A stretch of DNA of 64,000 bases from Paracoccaceae bacterium (lineage in GTDB: Bacteria; Pseudomonadota; Alphaproteobacteria; Rhodobacterales; Rhodobacteraceae). Below are positions 54,753 through 63,852 of the stretch, one piece after another. Numbering within the stretch: the stretch's first letter is position 1; each line of letters starts with the position of its first letter. Below the pieces are notes generated by a model. The model ran no database searches. It had not been told where the DNA came from and saw only the letters and a program-made list of their open reading frames with translations. The DNA is taken from NCBI GenBank assembly GCA_024639125.1, contig JAHEJA010000001.1:78859-142858 (forward strand), given 5' to 3'. The position numbers and the translations under genes are program-made.

Positions 54753-56756
54753 ATGCGCATTTTAAAATCCCTTTTTCTATTCGTCATTGCAATTGTTCTT
54801 GTTGCAGTCGCAGCAGTTTTTGTGATCCCAAAAGAAAAAATCGCGCAAGCGGCTTTTGCCAAAATAGAAGACGCAACAGGACGCAAAATCACGGCTTCTG
54901 GCGATGTTAGCATTCGTCTTTTTCCGGTGCTTGGTGTCAGCATTTCCGGCGTGGAAATGGCGAATGCTGATTGGTCCACGTTGGGGCCGATGGTATCTGC
55001 CGAGCAATTGAACGTTGGCGTTAAAACGGGCCCACTCTTGCAAAAACGTATCGAAGTCAGCCAGCTTGAATTGATAGCGCCTAAATTGATTTTGGAAATT
55101 GCATCCAATGGCACAGGTAATTGGGTTTTTAACGCAACGGCGCCGAACGATGCTGTATCCACCGCTAACAACACGACACAGAGCGCGACGACCACGCCAA
55201 CCGCTGTTCCGGATGTGACCCTAAGCACCGTTACAATCAAGAATGGCGACCTACGTTTTGTCGATCATGCAGCAGCGTCAGATTATCAGCTAAGCGCGCT
55301 CAACTTAACGTTAGATTGGCCCACGCTTGCCGCGGATGTAAGCGCAAGCCTGTCTGCTCAGTTCAACGGCCAGCCAATTTCTGTGACACTTGCGTCTACC
55401 TCGCCAATGGATTTGATCAACGGTAAAAGCGCAACTGTTGATCTAAGCGCGGATCTTTCTGGTTCACAGATTAAATATGATGGCACTGTGTCCATGGCTC
55501 CGAATGCCACCGGATCATTGAACGCCGACATTCCCAATATTCCCGCGCTTCTCAGCCTTGCAGGACTATCTGGCGTGGCGCTTCCTGACTTCATCGGGAA
55601 TAGCGCCAAAGTAAAGACAGATATATCGTTCTCAGAAAATCGCATCTCTTTGCCGAACCTGTCAGTAGGACTAACCAAAAATGCGATTTCAGCGTCGCTC
55701 GACATTGCGCTAGCAGCCAAAGCAACAGTATCGGGATCCGTCAATATTGGTGATTTTGACATGCGCTCTGTAGGGGGTGCCGATCAAGGCACTGCTGGAT
55801 CGAAAACCTCTGCTAGTACGTCGACAGGATGGTCAACAGCCCCCATTGACGTAAGCGCGCTTGGTGCATTGAATGCTGATATCGCGTTGACTGCGCGCTC
55901 GCTGAAATTGGATGCCCTGTCGACACAGGCAATTTCTGGTAGGATTGCACTTAACGATAGCCGCGCAACAGTTATACTAAACGATGTTGCAGCCTACGAC
56001 GGAACCATAAAAGGCGAAGTGATCCTGAATGGTCGCAAAGGTTTATCCAGCTCAGCGGATCTTCGGGCGACGCAAATCGCGATGAAACCGCTACTGACTG
56101 AAATGGCGGAAATTACCAAATTTGGAGGACGTGCCGATGTGTCATTGTCCTACCTATCAAATGGTAATTCGCTGGATGCTTTGATTAAAAACCTATCGGG
56201 TCAGGGGGCTATTTCTTTTGTCCAAGGTCACTTTGATGGTGTCGACATGGATAAATTAATGCGCTCTGGTGATGTGGGGTCAGGAACCACTGTATTTGAC
56301 GATCTTAATGCGAGCTTTTCTATTAAAGAAGGCGTCGTTACAAACAAGGATTTGAAACTTTCGCTGCCAAATTTCGCCACTTTCGGAGAAGGGCAAATCA
56401 ACCTCGGTGCGCAAACGATTGATTACCTCTTGTCGCCCAAAGCTCTAAAAGCACGCGATGGCAAAGGTTTATCAATTCCGGTTCGCATCAAGGGCCCTTG
56501 GAGCGGCCCAAAAATCATCCCCGATCTAGAAGCGGCTGTGAACCAAAACTTGGAAGCTGAAAAAGCCAAGGCAGAAGCCAAGGTCAAAGCAGCAGTTGAG
56601 GCCGAAAAAAAGAAGATCGAAGACAAGGCTAAAAAGAAAGTTGAAAAAGCCTTGGGTGTCGAGATTCAGAAAGGCCAAAAAGTCGAAGACGCCGTCAAAA
56701 AGAAAATTGAAGACGAAGCCAAAAAAGGCGTGCTAAAATTATTGGGTAAAAAGTAA
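54753..56756 (+). CDS. AsmA family envelope protein
   Basis: 667 residues. N-terminal signal anchor (LFLFVIAIVLVAVAAVFVI), an AsmA N-terminal domain (DATGRKITASGDVSIRLFPVLGVSISGVEMAN in parts), a long beta-rich body, and an AsmA C-terminal domain with LSGQGAISFVQGHFDGVDMDKL near 485-506. The last 70 residues are a Lys/Ala/Glu-rich helix. AsmA proteins bridge inner and outer membranes and are linked to phospholipid transport. TAAGGAG precedes the ATG. Confidence 0.9.
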   Translation: MRILKSLFLFVIAIVLVAVAAVFVIPKEKIAQAAFAKIEDATGRKITASGDVSIRLFPVLGVSISGVEMANADWSTLGPMVSAEQLNVGVKTGPLLQKRIEVSQLELIAPKLILEIASNGTGNWVFNATAPNDAVSTANNTTQSATTTPTAVPDVTLSTVTIKNGDLRFVDHAAASDYQLSALNLTLDWPTLAADVSASLSAQFNGQPISVTLASTSPMDLINGKSATVDLSADLSGSQIKYDGTVSMAPNATGSLNADIPNIPALLSLAGLSGVALPDFIGNSAKVKTDISFSENRISLPNLSVGLTKNAISASLDIALAAKATVSGSVNIGDFDMRSVGGADQGTAGSKTSASTSTGWSTAPIDVSALGALNADIALTARSLKLDALSTQAISGRIALNDSRATVILNDVAAYDGTIKGEVILNGRKGLSSSADLRATQIAMKPLLTEMAEITKFGGRADVSLSYLSNGNSLDALIKNLSGQGAISFVQGHFDGVDMDKLMRSGDVGSGTTVFDDLNASFSIKEGVVTNKDLKLSLPNFATFGEGQINLGAQTIDYLLSPKALKARDGKGLSIPVRIKGPWSGPKIIPDLEAAVNQNLEAEKAKAEAKVKAAVEAEKKKIEDKAKKKVEKALGVEIQKGQKVEDAVKKKIEDEAKKGVLKLLGKK

Positions 56757-56778
56757 ATTCAGCACACCAATTCAAGTA

Positions 56779-56816
56779 CGCCTTCGGCGAGAGTATTTTT
56801 AGCAAAAAGAAAACAA
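56779..56816 (+). repeat. Copy 2 of the hairpin + GAGTATTTTT repeat (after asmA)
   Basis: CGCC-TTC-GGCG (56779-56789), A, then GAGTATTTTTAGC and an A-rich run. The 26 bases 56791-56816 match the reverse complement of 56927-56952 at 25 positions. It starts 23 bases after the asmA stop on the sense strand. Confidence 0.75.
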
Positions 56817-56820
56817 ATGC

Positions 56821-56844
56821 GCCCCAACTTTTGAAGGTTGGGGC
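56821..56844. terminator. Probable bidirectional terminator between asmA and gcrA
   Basis: GCCCCAAC (56821-56828) pairs with GTTGGGGC (56837-56844) around an eight-base loop. Downstream on the plus strand is GGCTTTCTCTTT; downstream on the minus strand is GCATTTGTTTTCTTTTTG. Both are T-rich, so it may stop both convergent transcripts. Confidence 0.75.
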
Positions 56845-56926
56845 GGCTTTCTCTTTGCACTGTCATCGGCTCTCCAGCCTGTACCGTGAATTTACTCTAA
56901 GATGAGAATCTTAACAAAAAGCTATC

Positions 56927-56968
56927 TTGTTTTCTTTTTGCCAAAAATACTCAAATGCCATCAGCGGC
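56927..56968 (-). repeat. Copy 3 of the hairpin + GAGTATTTTT repeat (after gcrA)
   Basis: Read on the minus strand, GCC-N6-GGC (spanning the gcrA stop), ATTT, then GAGTATTTTTGGC and an A-rich run. It is the inverted partner of copy 2, one mismatch in 26, and begins at the gcrA stop. Confidence 0.75.
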
Positions 56969-57533
56969 GGCGATCGCGACGTGTGCTCATTGGTTGAAAC
57001 GCCACGCCCACATGTGCTTCGCAATAGGGCTTGCCAGATTGTGTGGGAAGGCCACAGAACCAAAAGTCTTCTGTTGCAGGATCACCAACGGGCCATTTGC
57101 ACGTACGTTCAGTGAGCTCTAGCAAGCTTATTTTTTTTGCCTTCTTTTCAACTTCATTGACCCGAGCAAGTGCCTCTGGACTTATTTCGTTCGCAGAAGG
57201 CTGTGGGGGAAGGGGTTGACCGGCTGGTATGATTTGCCGGCGCGCAGGAGTGGTTGCTACGATTGCAGGCTTCGTTTCCATTTCAACTTTGGGTTCAGGA
57301 TCCGACTTAGCAGCCTTGGGCGGCGCTTTGGGCGCGGCTTTTGCTTTGGCTTCTGTTTTGCTTGCTGAATTGGCCGTTGTTGTCGTGGCACGGTTCGACA
57401 ACCCTAGGCGATGCACTTTGCCGATAACGGCATTGCGCGTCACGCCACCGAGTTCTTTTGCAATTTGGCTCGCGGATTGGCCTTCGCCCCACATTTTCTT
57501 TAGCAGTTCGACGCGTTCATCGGTCCAAGACAT
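56961..57533 (-). CDS. gcrA: GcrA cell cycle regulator
   Basis: 190 residues. The N-terminal helix-turn-helix SWTDERVELLKKMWGEG...SQIAKELGGVTRNAVIGKVHRLGL is nearly invariant in alphaproteobacteria. The middle is Ala/Pro/Lys-rich, and the C-terminal zinc-like part (CKWPVGDP...FCGLP...YCEAHVGVA) binds sigma70. GcrA activates promoters with CcrM-methylated GANTC sites. The gene is flanked by a repeat and a terminator, not by a cell-cycle operon. Confidence 0.96.
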   Translation of the reverse strand: MSWTDERVELLKKMWGEGQSASQIAKELGGVTRNAVIGKVHRLGLSNRATTTTANSASKTEAKAKAAPKAPPKAAKSDPEPKVEMETKPAIVATTPARRQIIPAGQPLPPQPSANEISPEALARVNEVEKKAKKISLLELTERTCKWPVGDPATEDFWFCGLPTQSGKPYCEAHVGVAFQPMSTRRDRRR

Positions 57534-57655
57534 CGGATTTCCTTAGCTAAAAAGCACCTTGCAGAAAGGCGCTTCAATAAATTGGATCAAGCCTCTATTC
57601 TAACCATAGATGATCGAGTTACAAGGCGTCTGAGACGAAGAATTGAGGCAAAGCG

Positions 57656-58459
57656 ATGACAAGTGATACAAAAATGGGGGTTCGCCGCTTTGGGCGGGTG
57701 AATTGGTTGGGTTTACTGACATTATCACAGCGCGAAATCTTGCGATTTTGGAGTGTATGGACCCAAACTTTATTAGCGCCTTTGGTGACCGCTGGGCTTT
57801 TCTTGATGATTTTCAATATTGCGATTGGCCCCAAGCGGGGGGACGTATTGGGCGTGCCGTTTATTTCATTTTTAGCACCTGGGTTGATGATGATGGCGGT
57901 TATTCAGAATGCATTTGCGAATACGTCGTCTTCTATCGTTATTTCCAAGGTTCAGGGAAATATAGTCGATACATTGATGCCCCCTTTGTCGGCCTTGGAA
58001 ATGGTGCTGGGCTATCTGTCTGGTGGTATCGTTCGTGGTTTTGCCGTTGCTATTGGAATTTGGCTAGGATTGTACGTGTTCTTGGGGATGGGCATTGCGC
58101 ACCCCTTGTACTTTGCAGCGTTTGTGATTCTAGGAGCGGCATTTTTAGGCGGACTTGGGATCATTGCTGGTATTTATGCCAATAAGTTTGATCAAATGGC
58201 TGCCATTACCAATTTTATCATCACACCGCTCGCGTTTTTATCGGGTAGCTTTTATTCTATTACCGCTTTGCCCGACGTGATTAGACACATCACGTTGTTT
58301 AACCCAATTTTTTATCTGATTGATGGCGTTCGCTATTCTGTGCTGGGCGTGTCAGACGGCCCTGTGGCATTGGGTTTACTGATTAGTGCAGTGTCCGTTA
58401 TTATCGTTAATACGCTTGCTTGGGCGATGATAAAAACGGGATACCGGTTGAAAGCCTAG
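57656..58459 (+). CDS. ABC-2 type transporter permease
   Basis: 267 residues with six membrane helices and the ABC-2 motif (ITALPDVIRHITLFNPIFYLIDGVRY near 205-230), the NodJ/KpsM-like layout. Such permeases export polysaccharides, lipids or drugs with a separate ATPase. No ATPase gene lies next to it here: gcrA is upstream and diverges, and pcs converges with overlapping stops. Its partner must be encoded elsewhere. Confidence 0.88.
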   Translation: MTSDTKMGVRRFGRVNWLGLLTLSQREILRFWSVWTQTLLAPLVTAGLFLMIFNIAIGPKRGDVLGVPFISFLAPGLMMMAVIQNAFANTSSSIVISKVQGNIVDTLMPPLSALEMVLGYLSGGIVRGFAVAIGIWLGLYVFLGMGIAHPLYFAAFVILGAAFLGGLGIIAGIYANKFDQMAAITNFIITPLAFLSGSFYSITALPDVIRHITLFNPIFYLIDGVRYSVLGVSDGPVALGLLISAVSVIIVNTLAWAMIKTGYRLKA

Positions 58460-59148
58460 GAACGCTCGGGGATGATTTGTTGCAGAATTCCCGCAAACAA
58501 AAGGTAAATCGACGTCGCAATGAGCCCCCAATGTGCCCAGCTTTCGGGGTGGAAATCGACCCATGCGGCCCATCCGGCAAAAAACGTCCATGCCAAGGCA
58601 ATGGGCAATGAATAGATGCGCCAGCGTTTTGTGCGTGTTGGATGAATGAATTTGAGCGGCAAAAACATTGCCACTGCGAGCCCTGCAACAAGGACCAAAG
58701 TGATCCAGAAGTTGGGTTCAATTGAGAAAATCACGATGACAAGCATATTCCAGCATCCCGGAAACCCTTGGAAGCTATTGTCCTTGGTTTTCATGTTGCC
58801 ATCACAAAAATACATGGCGGACGCAAAGGTGATGATGATAATTGCAATCCATCCCGTCCATCCTGGCAGCAGCCCTGATTTAAACAAGGCAAATGCAGGA
58901 ATAAACACATAGGTCAAATAGTCGATAATGAGATCCAAAAGCACACCGTCAAACCGTGGTGCGTTGGTTTTAACATCCACTTTGCGGGCCAAAGGGCCGT
59001 CAATACCGTCCACGGCAAAGGCAACCACAAGCCAGACGAACATCAGCCCCCATTTTGCTTCGCTTGCAGCGAGCATGGCAAGCATTGCAAACACAGCCCC
59101 ACTGGCAGTTAGCAAATGAACAGAAAGCGCTTTTTGTTGAATGGTCAT
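58456..59148 (-). CDS. pcs: Phosphatidylcholine synthase
   Basis: 230 residues with about eight membrane helices. The CDP-alcohol phosphotransferase motif appears as DGIDGPLARKVDV...DGVLLDLIIDY near 46-75, in the variant typical of Pcs. It makes phosphatidylcholine from CDP-diacylglycerol and choline, a trait of alphaproteobacteria living near choline sources. The start ATG 59148 (MTIQQKALSV) gives the family's usual length; a longer frame would overlap xerC. Confidence 0.93.
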   Translation of the reverse strand: MTIQQKALSVHLLTASGAVFAMLAMLAASEAKWGLMFVWLVVAFAVDGIDGPLARKVDVKTNAPRFDGVLLDLIIDYLTYVFIPAFALFKSGLLPGWTGWIAIIIITFASAMYFCDGNMKTKDNSFQGFPGCWNMLVIVIFSIEPNFWITLVLVAGLAVAMFLPLKFIHPTRTKRWRIYSLPIALAWTFFAGWAAWVDFHPESWAHWGLIATSIYLLFAGILQQIIPERS

Positions 59149-59179
59149 AGGGAACTCTGACTTTGTTTGGTTGACCGCA

Positions 59180-60109
59180 TCATGAGCCGACTGCTTTGGG
59201 ATGGGTTTGTGCATAAACTTCCATAAGGCGTGCGGTGTCAACGCCTGTATAGGCTTGGGTTGTAGATAAATTGGCGTGGCCCAGCAATTCTTGGATCGAT
59301 CTAAGGTCCCCACCGGCACTTAGCAGGTGTGTTGCAAAGCTATGACGCAATGCATGCGGGGTGGCTGTCGCTGGCAACCCAAGCTGCATTCTGGTGTTTT
59401 GCATGACTTTCTGGATGGCTCTGGGCGTCAAGGCCCCCCCACGTGCGCCACGGAATAGCGGATCACCCGACCCAAGATCAAAAGGGCACAGTCTACGATA
59501 ATCTTCAACGGCATCGCGAGCGATCTGGAGCACGGGAACAATGCGATCTTTGCCCCCTTTGCCTGTTATATGTAGCGTTTTGGCAAGCGGAGCAGCCTTG
59601 CCCGTCAAAGAAAGCGCTTCGGATATGCGCAAACCACAGGCGTATAACAAGGTGATCACAGCCGTATCGCGCGCCGCAATCCAAGGGGTGGTGGATTGCA
59701 ATTCAATCGTATCGATGACATCCATCGCGGCGTCCTCTGCCAAAGGACGCGGCAGCTTGTTTTGAAATTTTGGCGCTTTGGTCGAAAGCACAATCGTGGG
59801 ATCGATCCCTTCGCGTTTGGCAAACCATTTATAAAAACTTTTGACCGAAGATAATTTGCGCGCCAATGAGCGGGGCGCGATTTTTTGCCCCCGCAAATGT
59901 GCCATCCATGCACGCATGTCGTGGACTGTGATGGCGGCCAAGCTATCTCTGCCACCGACGGTGGCGGTGTGTTGGGTTAAAAACCCAAGGAAACCCAGCA
60001 CATCGCGCTGATAAGCTTGCAAAGTATGCGGGGATGCATTGTCCACAGCGGATTTTACATCGAGCCAATCAGCAAGATACGTGAGCGCGGCGTCCGATAT
60101 TGCGCTCAT
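59180..60109 (-). CDS. xerC: Tyrosine recombinase XerC
   Basis: 309 residues. SAM-like N-terminal domain, then the catalytic domain with Arg in CGLRISEAL near 158, Lys in GKGGKDRIVP, HALRHSFATH near 255, LGHANLSTTQAYT with the last His and the nucleophilic Tyr. Resolves chromosome dimers at dif with XerD. It overlaps the DUF484 gene by four bases, a usual pairing (as in enteric dapF-yigA-xerC), so this is the housekeeping enzyme and not a mobile-element integrase. Confidence 0.95.
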   Translation of the reverse strand: MSAISDAALTYLADWLDVKSAVDNASPHTLQAYQRDVLGFLGFLTQHTATVGGRDSLAAITVHDMRAWMAHLRGQKIAPRSLARKLSSVKSFYKWFAKREGIDPTIVLSTKAPKFQNKLPRPLAEDAAMDVIDTIELQSTTPWIAARDTAVITLLYACGLRISEALSLTGKAAPLAKTLHITGKGGKDRIVPVLQIARDAVEDYRRLCPFDLGSGDPLFRGARGGALTPRAIQKVMQNTRMQLGLPATATPHALRHSFATHLLSAGGDLRSIQELLGHANLSTTQAYTGVDTARLMEVYAQTHPKAVGS

Positions 60110-60822
60110 GCCAACCAGCGGCGCATGACGCGTTCAAAGACACCGCCGAAGAACGCCAAAAGATCAGTGCCTTGTTGTTGGGAAAAATGCTGTGGATCAT
60201 GTGATCCGAACACCAGCATTGCAGGCAAGCGACCTGGTCCGAAATCAAGCTTGAGGCAGGCTTCGGATTGAACCAAATTTGCATCTTCGCCAAAGACTTG
60301 TTCGACCGCTGGTCCAACTGGGCGCAATGTCACGGCCCTGGTTGGGGTATCGCGACCGCCAGTCAAGTAAGCGTCAACAAAGCCAGGAATGACCAATGTG
60401 ATACATCCGCTCACGTCTTTTAATGCAGCGGCGGCTTCCATATCTTTTTGGCGGGTTTCTAACACCAAACGCACGCTGTCTAGACGTAGAATATCTGCGA
60501 CATCACCTTGCAGATCGCTCATGAAATGTTCGAATTCAACGGCATCCATCAGCCGTAGAATCGCGCGGTGGACTTGGTTGGTGCCAGCAAGGTTTTCATA
60601 GGCGGCGGCGATCACGCTCCGGTGGGTGTCTTCTAGTCGATCCAACCGGGTTTCAAGCCGCTCCATGGCGACACCGCGCAAATCAACGATATTTGCGCCC
60701 ATGGATTTTTCGTTGGCCGAGATAAGGGCGCGCATGACGTCATGGTCATCCAGAACGAAATCCGGCCGAGATATAATCCGTTCGCGGAGTTCTTGTTCAG
60801 TCTCTGGATTTATATTCATCAT
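60106..60822 (-). CDS. DUF484 family protein
   Basis: 238 residues. A short helical start is followed by a GAF-like domain, the DUF484 (YigA-like) layout. The core includes RLDRLEDTHRSVIAAAYENLAGTN and LPAMLVFGSHDPQHFSQQQGTDLLAFFGGVFERV. The function is unknown, but the gene sits upstream of xerC in many proteobacteria. The start ATG 60822 follows AAGGG by five bases; a GTG at 60828 is the alternative. Confidence 0.9.
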   Translation of the reverse strand: MMNINPETEQELRERIISRPDFVLDDHDVMRALISANEKSMGANIVDLRGVAMERLETRLDRLEDTHRSVIAAAYENLAGTNQVHRAILRLMDAVEFEHFMSDLQGDVADILRLDSVRLVLETRQKDMEAAAALKDVSGCITLVIPGFVDAYLTGGRDTPTRAVTLRPVGPAVEQVFGEDANLVQSEACLKLDFGPGRLPAMLVFGSHDPQHFSQQQGTDLLAFFGGVFERVMRRWLA

Positions 60823-60860
60823 GCGCACCCTTTTTGTCTTAGTGGGCTTTTAGCACAGGT

Positions 60861-61514
60861 TTATAGAATTTTCTGCCCTGTTTTTTCGATATCGGCCAAA
60901 AATGCCGCTAAACCTTTGTCGGTCAACACATGTGACGCCAAAGATTTGATAACCGCAGGCGGGGCTGTCATGACGTCTGCACCAATCAATGCGCAGTCTT
61001 TGACGTGGTTTACTGTGCGCACAGAAGCCGCCAAGATATTGGTTTCAAAGCCATAGTTGTCATAGATCTGACGGATATCAGAAATAAGGTCCAAACCGTC
61101 GATGTTGATGTCATCAAGGCGCCCAATGAAGGGTGAAATGAACGTCGCCCCGGCTTTTGCTGCCAACAACGCTTGGTTTGCAGAAAAGCAAAGTGTGACA
61201 TTTACCATTTTGCCTTCGTCAGAGAGCGTTTTACAGGCTTTTAGGCCGTCCCATGTTAGGGGCACTTTTACAGCGATGTTTTCTGCGATCTCGGCCAATT
61301 TGCGACCTTCGGCGATCATTTGATCTGCGTCTGTTGCTGTGACTTCTGCGCTGACAGGGCCGGAAACGATGGAACAAATTTCTTTGGTCACTTCGATGAT
61401 GTCACGGCCTGACTTTTTGATAAGAGAAGGGTTCGTTGTTACGCCATCAACCATGCCAAGGTCGTTTAGTTCGGCGATTTCATTAATTTCGGCGGTATCT
61501 ACAAAAAATTTCAT
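60861..61514 (-). CDS. fsa: Transaldolase / fructose-6-phosphate aldolase family protein
   Basis: 217 residues, the short single-domain transaldolase class. [13 protein letters not shown] at the start, [13 protein letters not shown] near 25-37, and the Schiff-base Lys in [13 protein letters not shown] near 86 are clear. It may act as transaldolase in the pentose phosphate pathway or as fructose-6-phosphate aldolase; sequence alone does not separate these. AAGGAC precedes the ATG. It is divergent from priA with a gap of 55 bases. Confidence 0.92.
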   Translation of the reverse strand: MKFFVDTAEINEIAELNDLGMVDGVTTNPSLIKKSGRDIIEVTKEICSIVSGPVSAEVTATDADQMIAEGRKLAEIAENIAVKVPLTWDGLKACKTLSDEGKMVNVTLCFSANQALLAAKAGATFISPFIGRLDDINIDGLDLISDIRQIYDNYGFETNILAASVRTVNHVKDCALIGADVMTAPPAVIKSLASHVLTDKGLAAFLADIEKTGQKIL

Positions 61515-61569
61515 CTGGATTGTCCTTTGATGGGTTGGCCTAATCACTCGCAGGCTTTACTTCAATAAG

Positions 61570-63798
61570 ATGCCAATCGAAACCCTAAAGGCAATTGAAA
61601 CTGTGTCGGACCCTGAATTTTTTCACGAAGGACAGCTTATATCTGTGCTTACGACCCAACCCTTGGATCGGTTCCTTGATTACAAGGCGCCAGACGGGGG
61701 GTGTTTTAATGGGGCTTTCCTAGAAGTGCCCCTTGGCCCACGCAAAGTATTGGGCGTTGTCTGGGGGCCGGGCCAAGGTAATTTCGATATTGCAAAGATT
61801 CGGTCTGCGACACGTGTATTGGATGCCGCCCCCATGCGCGATGAACTTAAGCTTTTTTTGAAAAAAGCAGCAGATTACACCGTCACGCCGATGACATCTA
61901 TGCTGCGCTTGGCGACACGCGCACCGGGGCTTAGCAATCCACCGTCAATGCAAAAGATATATCGCATCGGGGATGTGGACATGGGCCGCATGACCAAGGC
62001 ACGCGAACGTGTCATCGCAGTTATGGAGGACTTTGCCGGTGCTGCCTTTACACTCAGCGAGCTGTCCAAAATGGCAGGGGTTTCGACCTCTGTGATCAAA
62101 GGCATGGTTGACGCAGGATCAGTCCACGAAGAAGAAACGCCACGGGATGCGCCGTTTTTGCGGATGGATGCCGACTATGGGGCCAAGACATTAACCGATG
62201 ATCAAACCAGCGCCGCAGCGCAGCTTTGTGACTACATGCGTCAGGATCACTATAGCACGACGCTTTTGCGCGGAATAACGGGGTCTGGAAAAACCGAAGT
62301 TTACCTAGAAGCCGTCGCGGAATGTTTGCGACGTGGACAGCAGGCATTGGTTCTGTTGCCGGAAATTGCTCTGACAGCCGAATTTTTGACCCGCGTTGAA
62401 GCACGCTTTGGCGTTAGGCCCGCGGAATGGCATTCTGGCGTGACGATGACAGAACGGCGACGCGTTTGGAAAATGGTCGGACAAGGGGGCGCTCAGTTGG
62501 TTGTGGGCGCGCGGTCTGCATTGTTTTTACCCTATCAATCTTTGGGTCTTATCGTTGTCGATGAAGAACATGATACGTCCTATAAGCAAGAAGATGGTGT
62601 TCTATATAATGCACGTGACATGGCTGTTTTGCGCGCTTCCATCGCTGGGGCCAAGGTGATTTTGGCGTCTGCCACACCCAGTTTGGAAACATGGGTCAAT
62701 GCGGATACTGGCAAATACAACAAGGTTGAATTGACGGCCCGTTATGGCAAGGCTGTTTTGCCAGCGCTCAAAGCGATTGATATGCGTGCGGAAACCTTGC
62801 CATCAGATCGTTGGATTTCATCCGTTTTGCAAACGGAAATTGCGCGGCGAATTGCGGATGGTGAGCAATCTTTGTTGTTTATCAATCGGCGCGGTTATGC
62901 CCCAGTGACCCTCTGTCGGGCTTGTGGACAGCAAATCGGATGTGATGCCTGTGATGCGCGACTGGTGGAGCATCGTTTCCAAAAGCGGTTGGTGTGTCAT
63001 CAATGTGGTGACAGCAAACCCATGCCCGAAGCATGCCCCCATTGCGAAGCCCAAGACCGCTTGGCGCCTGTTGGTCCGGGTGTGGAACGCTTGGCCGAAG
63101 AAGCTGCGGCTTTGTTCCCGGAAGCAAGGCTCGCGGTGCTATCATCTGATTTATTCGGATCGGCGCGATCCCTAAAAGAAGCAATCAATTCCATTGCCGA
63201 CGGAGGGGCCGATATCATCATTGGCACGCAGCTTGTTGCCAAAGGGCACAACTTTCCCAATTTGACATTGGTGGGTGTTATTGATGCCGATCTTGGGTTG
63301 CAGGGTTCTGATTTGCGCGCGTCTGAACGCACCTTTCAATTGATGCGCCAAGTTGCAGGACGCGCTGGGCGTGGGGAAAAGGCAGGGGTTGCGATGCTGC
63401 AAACATATCAGCCGGAACACCCTGTGATCCATGCCATTCTACATGGTGACGAAGTGGGGTATTGGAATGCCGAAGCCGAAGGACGTCGCGCTGCGGGCGT
63501 TCCCCCGTTTGGTCAGCTGGCTGCGATTATTATATCTTCAAGTGATGCGGCAGCGGCCCACGATGTGGGGTTGTTTCTGGCGCAAAACGATGGTCCGCTG
63601 CGGCGCATTGGGGCGCAAGTCTATGGTCCAGCGCCTGCGCCTATTGCACGAATCCGTGGGCGCTATCGAACGCGATTGCTGGTTAAAGGCGATAAAACCA
63701 CGGCGTTACAGGCTGCTTTGGCCGAATGGGTTCACAAAATTAAGGCAAAAGGCGACCTAAGACTGGCAATTGACATAGATCCATATAGCTTTTTGTAA
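61570..63798 (+). CDS. priA: Primosomal helicase PriA
   Basis: 742 residues. 3'BD domain, winged helix, then a superfamily 2 helicase with Walker A GITGSGKTEVYLE near 237, DEEHD near 335, a zinc cluster of eight Cys (CRACGQQIGCDAC ... CHQCGDSKPMPEACPHC) near 457-495, and motif VI QVAGRAGR near 595. It restarts stalled replication forks. Normal length. A faint start signal only, but ATG 61570 fits homologues. Confidence 0.97.
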   Translation: MPIETLKAIETVSDPEFFHEGQLISVLTTQPLDRFLDYKAPDGGCFNGAFLEVPLGPRKVLGVVWGPGQGNFDIAKIRSATRVLDAAPMRDELKLFLKKAADYTVTPMTSMLRLATRAPGLSNPPSMQKIYRIGDVDMGRMTKARERVIAVMEDFAGAAFTLSELSKMAGVSTSVIKGMVDAGSVHEEETPRDAPFLRMDADYGAKTLTDDQTSAAAQLCDYMRQDHYSTTLLRGITGSGKTEVYLEAVAECLRRGQQALVLLPEIALTAEFLTRVEARFGVRPAEWHSGVTMTERRRVWKMVGQGGAQLVVGARSALFLPYQSLGLIVVDEEHDTSYKQEDGVLYNARDMAVLRASIAGAKVILASATPSLETWVNADTGKYNKVELTARYGKAVLPALKAIDMRAETLPSDRWISSVLQTEIARRIADGEQSLLFINRRGYAPVTLCRACGQQIGCDACDARLVEHRFQKRLVCHQCGDSKPMPEACPHCEAQDRLAPVGPGVERLAEEAAALFPEARLAVLSSDLFGSARSLKEAINSIADGGADIIIGTQLVAKGHNFPNLTLVGVIDADLGLQGSDLRASERTFQLMRQVAGRAGRGEKAGVAMLQTYQPEHPVIHAILHGDEVGYWNAEAEGRRAAGVPPFGQLAAIIISSSDAAAAHDVGLFLAQNDGPLRRIGAQVYGPAPAPIARIRGRYRTRLLVKGDKTTALQAALAEWVHKIKAKGDLRLAIDIDPYSFL

Positions 63799-63852
63799 GC
63801 AGATTACATACATTAGGCATAGGGATGCGTTATCGAAAAGGGTTTTTGAACC

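Noticed and set aside
59180-60109. XerC as an integrase of a mobile element
   Set aside because: Sits with DUF484 as in the housekeeping arrangement; no att-like repeats, tRNA or cargo genes.
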